A stretch of 15,051 nucleotides of DNA from Bacteroidales bacterium UBA3810 (GTDB taxonomy: Bacteria; Bacteroidota; Bacteroidia; Bacteroidales; Paludibacteraceae), in the NCBI GenBank assembly GCA_002368645.1, contig DFEE01000022.1:1-15051 (forward strand). The letters are read 5' to 3'. Positions 13,490 through 15,051 of the stretch are shown here, piece by piece. Within the stretch, counting starts at the first letter, position 1. The number at the start of each line of letters is the position of its first letter. The position numbers were made by a program, and so were the translations under genes. The notes below the pieces were generated by a model. The model had not been told where the DNA came from. It worked only from the letters and a program-made list of their open reading frames with translations, and made no database searches.

Positions 13490-13605
13490 GAAATGAATGA
13501 ACAAGCAACTTATCGCCATTAAACCCCAAACCGAATCTATGAAACTAAATGTTCACACATTGAGACAACAGACGCAGGATTTTATTCTGCGTCTGTTTGT
13601 TGATT
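13490..13605 (+). ncRNA. Candidate short transcript, sRNA or small-peptide message
   Basis: This stretch is bounded by a good promoter and a strong terminator-like hairpin. It holds a 9-codon frame starting at 13493 (MNEQATYRH) and an overlapping longer frame from ATG 13497 that runs through the hairpin to 13688. Because the hairpin would interrupt the longer frame, a small RNA or tiny peptide message seems more likely. No known RNA family is recognised. Confidence 0.35.
13567..13605 (+). terminator. Terminator-like hairpin, 11-bp stem
   Basis: AACAGACGCAG (13567-13577) and CTGCGTCTGTT (13587-13597) pair perfectly around a 9-base loop and are followed by TGTTGATT. The stem is strong and the T-tract short. 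Confidence 0.7.
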
Positions 13606-13640
13606 CTCCTTCAGGGAGCAGTCCATCCTCCTCCACCTCC
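13604..13640. repeat. G/C-rich palindrome related to the wecE inserts
   Basis: CTCC-TTCA-GGGAG, followed by CCATCCTCCTCCACCTCC, shares the TTCA-loop core and the CCACCTCCTCC-type string with the insert at 8291-8330. It may be a degenerate relative of the same repeat family in an intergenic place. Confidence 0.4.
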
Positions 13641-13742
13641 TGTTACACGGGCGCACATTGCGGTACTTTCAACCGCCTGCACACCTGAGTTTTACAATTT
13701 ACTTGTCAAAATTTATTTTTTTTGAAATAATGTACGTGCGCG

Positions 13743-13774
13743 CTTGCGTATGTCATTTTTTTTTAGTAACTTTG
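13743..13774 (+). promoter_or_regulatory. Promoter of nqrA
   Basis: CTTG (13743-13746), a 20-base spacer and TAACTTTG (13767-13774). The predicted start is about 13781, giving a leader of about 90 bases before the ATG at 13871. Confidence 0.85.
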
Positions 13775-13776
13775 CG

Positions 13777-13842
13777 CCCGCTTTCAAAGCGGGTATCAAA
13801 TTATCGAAATCTCGATTTATCGGGACATCGGAATATCGTTTA
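13777..13842 (+). promoter_or_regulatory. nqrA leader: hairpin plus 8-base periodic repeat
   Basis: A palindrome CCCGCTT / AAGCGGG with a TCA loop (13777-13793) sits at the predicted transcript start. It is followed by five 8-base units, four starting ATCG and one CTCG (13803, 13811, 13819, 13827, 13835). The function is unknown. A regulator site or RNA element of the nqr operon is possible. Confidence 0.4.
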
Positions 13843-13870
13843 AAACAACAAAAATAATTAACTAACATTT

Positions 13871-15051
13871 ATGCAACAAATCAAACTGAAACGTGGTTTG
13901 GACATTCCTTTTGAGGGACCTGCGGCAGAAACGCTGGGTAGCGTGCGCCGTCCGGAGGTCTTTCATATTGTGCCCGACCATTTCGCCGGTATCACGCCCA
14001 AGCTGGACGTGCATGAAGGCGATCTCGTGAAAGCCGGTTCGCCGCTCTTTCACGACAAGGCGTTTGAGCAGATGCTGTTCACATCCCCTGTGTCGGGTAA
14101 AGTCGTGGCGATTGTCCGCGGCGAGCGACGCAAGGTGATGTCGATTGACATCGAGGCAGACGCTACCGTTCAGTACGAGAAGTTCGGTGCTTACGAGCAC
14201 ACCGGAGAAGGCGTAAAAGCGCTCCTTCTCAAGTCCGGTCTCTGGGCGCTCATCAAACAGCGTCCGTACGACTGCATCGCGCTGCCGAACAAGACTCCTC
14301 GTGCTATCTTTATCTCTACGTTCGACACGGCTCCTGTGGCTCCGAACTACGAGTGGGTTCTGAAAGGTCAGCTGCCTACCCTGCAGGCTGCCGTAACCGC
14401 CCTGAGCCAACTGGCTCCGGTGTTCGTCGGCATCAAGGGTGGCGCCAAAGCAACCGAGTTCAGAGAGTTGAAGGACTGCACCCTCTATGAGGTCTTCGGT
14501 CCGCACCCTGCCGGCAACGTAGGCGTACAGCTCAACAACCTCGCGCCGCTGGCGAAGGGTGAGACGGTCTTTACCGTCAACATCCAAGACCTCGCCATCA
14601 TCGGCCGCCTCTTCCAGAAAGGTATCGTCGATTACCAGAAGAAAGTGGCGCTGACCGGTCCGTTGGCATACGGAAAGCAGTATTACAACGTGCTGCCGGG
14701 AATGCCCGTATCGGCTATTCTGACGAGCAACGTACACACCGAGTGCCCGTGCCGTTATGTAGCAGGCAACGTGCTCTCCGGACGTCAGATCAGCCTTGAC
14801 GACATCATTTCTGTCTATGACAACCAGTTCACGGTGCTGGACGAAGGCTCCGAGAACCACGAGTTCATGGGATGGATGCTGCCGCGCTTCTCGTCGTTCC
14901 ATTTCGGCAAGACCGACCCCGCTGCTATGCTGGATAACCGTTTCACACGCTGGCTCTTCGGCAAGAAGCACTACCAGTGGGACGCACGTCTGAAAGGCGG
15001 TCGCCGCGCGATCATCGTATCCGGCGAGTACGACAAGGTCTTCCCGATGGA
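13871..15051 (+). CDS. nqrA: Na+-translocating NADH:quinone reductase subunit A (partial, 5' part)
   Basis: The first 393 codons of an uninterrupted frame, cut by the window edge. Full-length NqrA is about 450 aa. The opening MQQIKLKRGLDIPFEGPA, then HIVPDHFAGITPKLDVHEGD, GSPLFHDK and SPVSGKVVAI, is typical NqrA, including the biotinyl-lipoyl-like N-terminal fold. NqrA is the peripheral cytosolic subunit of the six-subunit NQR complex, which oxidises NADH, reduces quinone and pumps Na+. The subunit binds quinone. The remaining nqrBCDEF genes would be expected beyond the window. ATG at 13871 is the natural start, and the gene has its own promoter. A V-type ATPase at the other end of the window would fit ion-coupled energetics, but the two are 14 kb apart. 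An open frame on the opposite strand here is a codon-bias artefact. Confidence 0.95.
   Translation, partial: MQQIKLKRGLDIPFEGPAAETLGSVRRPEVFHIVPDHFAGITPKLDVHEGDLVKAGSPLFHDKAFEQMLFTSPVSGKVVAIVRGERRKVMSIDIEADATVQYEKFGAYEHTGEGVKALLLKSGLWALIKQRPYDCIALPNKTPRAIFISTFDTAPVAPNYEWVLKGQLPTLQAAVTALSQLAPVFVGIKGGAKATEFRELKDCTLYEVFGPHPAGNVGVQLNNLAPLAKGETVFTVNIQDLAIIGRLFQKGIVDYQKKVALTGPLAYGKQYYNVLPGMPVSAILTSNVHTECPCRYVAGNVLSGRQISLDDIISVYDNQFTVLDEGSENHEFMGWMLPRFSSFHFGKTDPAAMLDNRFTRWLFGKKHYQWDARLKGGRRAIIVSGEYDKVFPM

Noticed and set aside
13862..14971. A 369-codon open frame on the - strand
   Set aside because: It is antisense to nqrA, whose + strand translation matches the family throughout. The - strand product is Arg/Val/His-rich and has no recognisable domain. 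It arises from codon bias.

Overview
The window looks like a chromosomal segment of a Bacteroidota bacterium, most likely order Bacteroidales. The main evidence is six promoters with the Bacteroidota form (a TTG-type -33 box, then TAnnTTTG at -7), each with exactly 20 bases between the boxes. Most starts lack a Shine-Dalgarno, and the gene set fits: a V-type ATPase K subunit, Nqr, a Lon-type protease, and an XRE regulator with the tail common in this group. No tRNA, rRNA, CRISPR array or transposase gene was seen.

Region 1 (1-2576) is a tight + strand run: the end of the V-ATPase K subunit, fabD (1-base overlap), a DUF1295 membrane protein, a HAD phosphatase, then a clear intrinsic terminator. 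Region 2 (2596-2980) has a strong promoter, a long rod-shaped inverted-repeat structure resembling 6S RNA, and a terminator-like end. Region 3 (2981-9035) is a surface-glycan cassette: a GtrB-like polyprenyl-phosphate glycosyltransferase, a WecD-like GNAT acetyltransferase, two polytopic membrane proteins of GT-C type, and a WecE-like sugar aminotransferase. Together these suggest making dTDP-Fuc4NAc or a similar 4-acetamido sugar and moving it onto a lipid-linked or surface glycan. The two membrane genes are visibly more AT-rich than the flanking housekeeping genes, and a second promoter with a 400-base leader lies between them.

Region 4 (9085-10057) holds an orphan basic 138-aa gene with its own promoter, a tandem pair of hairpins at its 3' end, and phased short repeats before lon. 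Region 5 (10058-12912) is lon, convergent with a small XRE regulator. Region 6 (12913-15051) is a sparse kilobase with one candidate small transcript, then the nqrA promoter and the first 393 codons of nqrA, which runs off the window.

The most unusual signal is in the aminotransferase gene. An identical 39-base (13-codon) palindromic repeat sits in frame at two separate places, and the first copy lies in a 78-base insert flanked by near-direct repeats. This looks like a small mobile palindromic element that tolerates insertion into coding sequence, comparable in behaviour to the Rickettsia palindromic elements.
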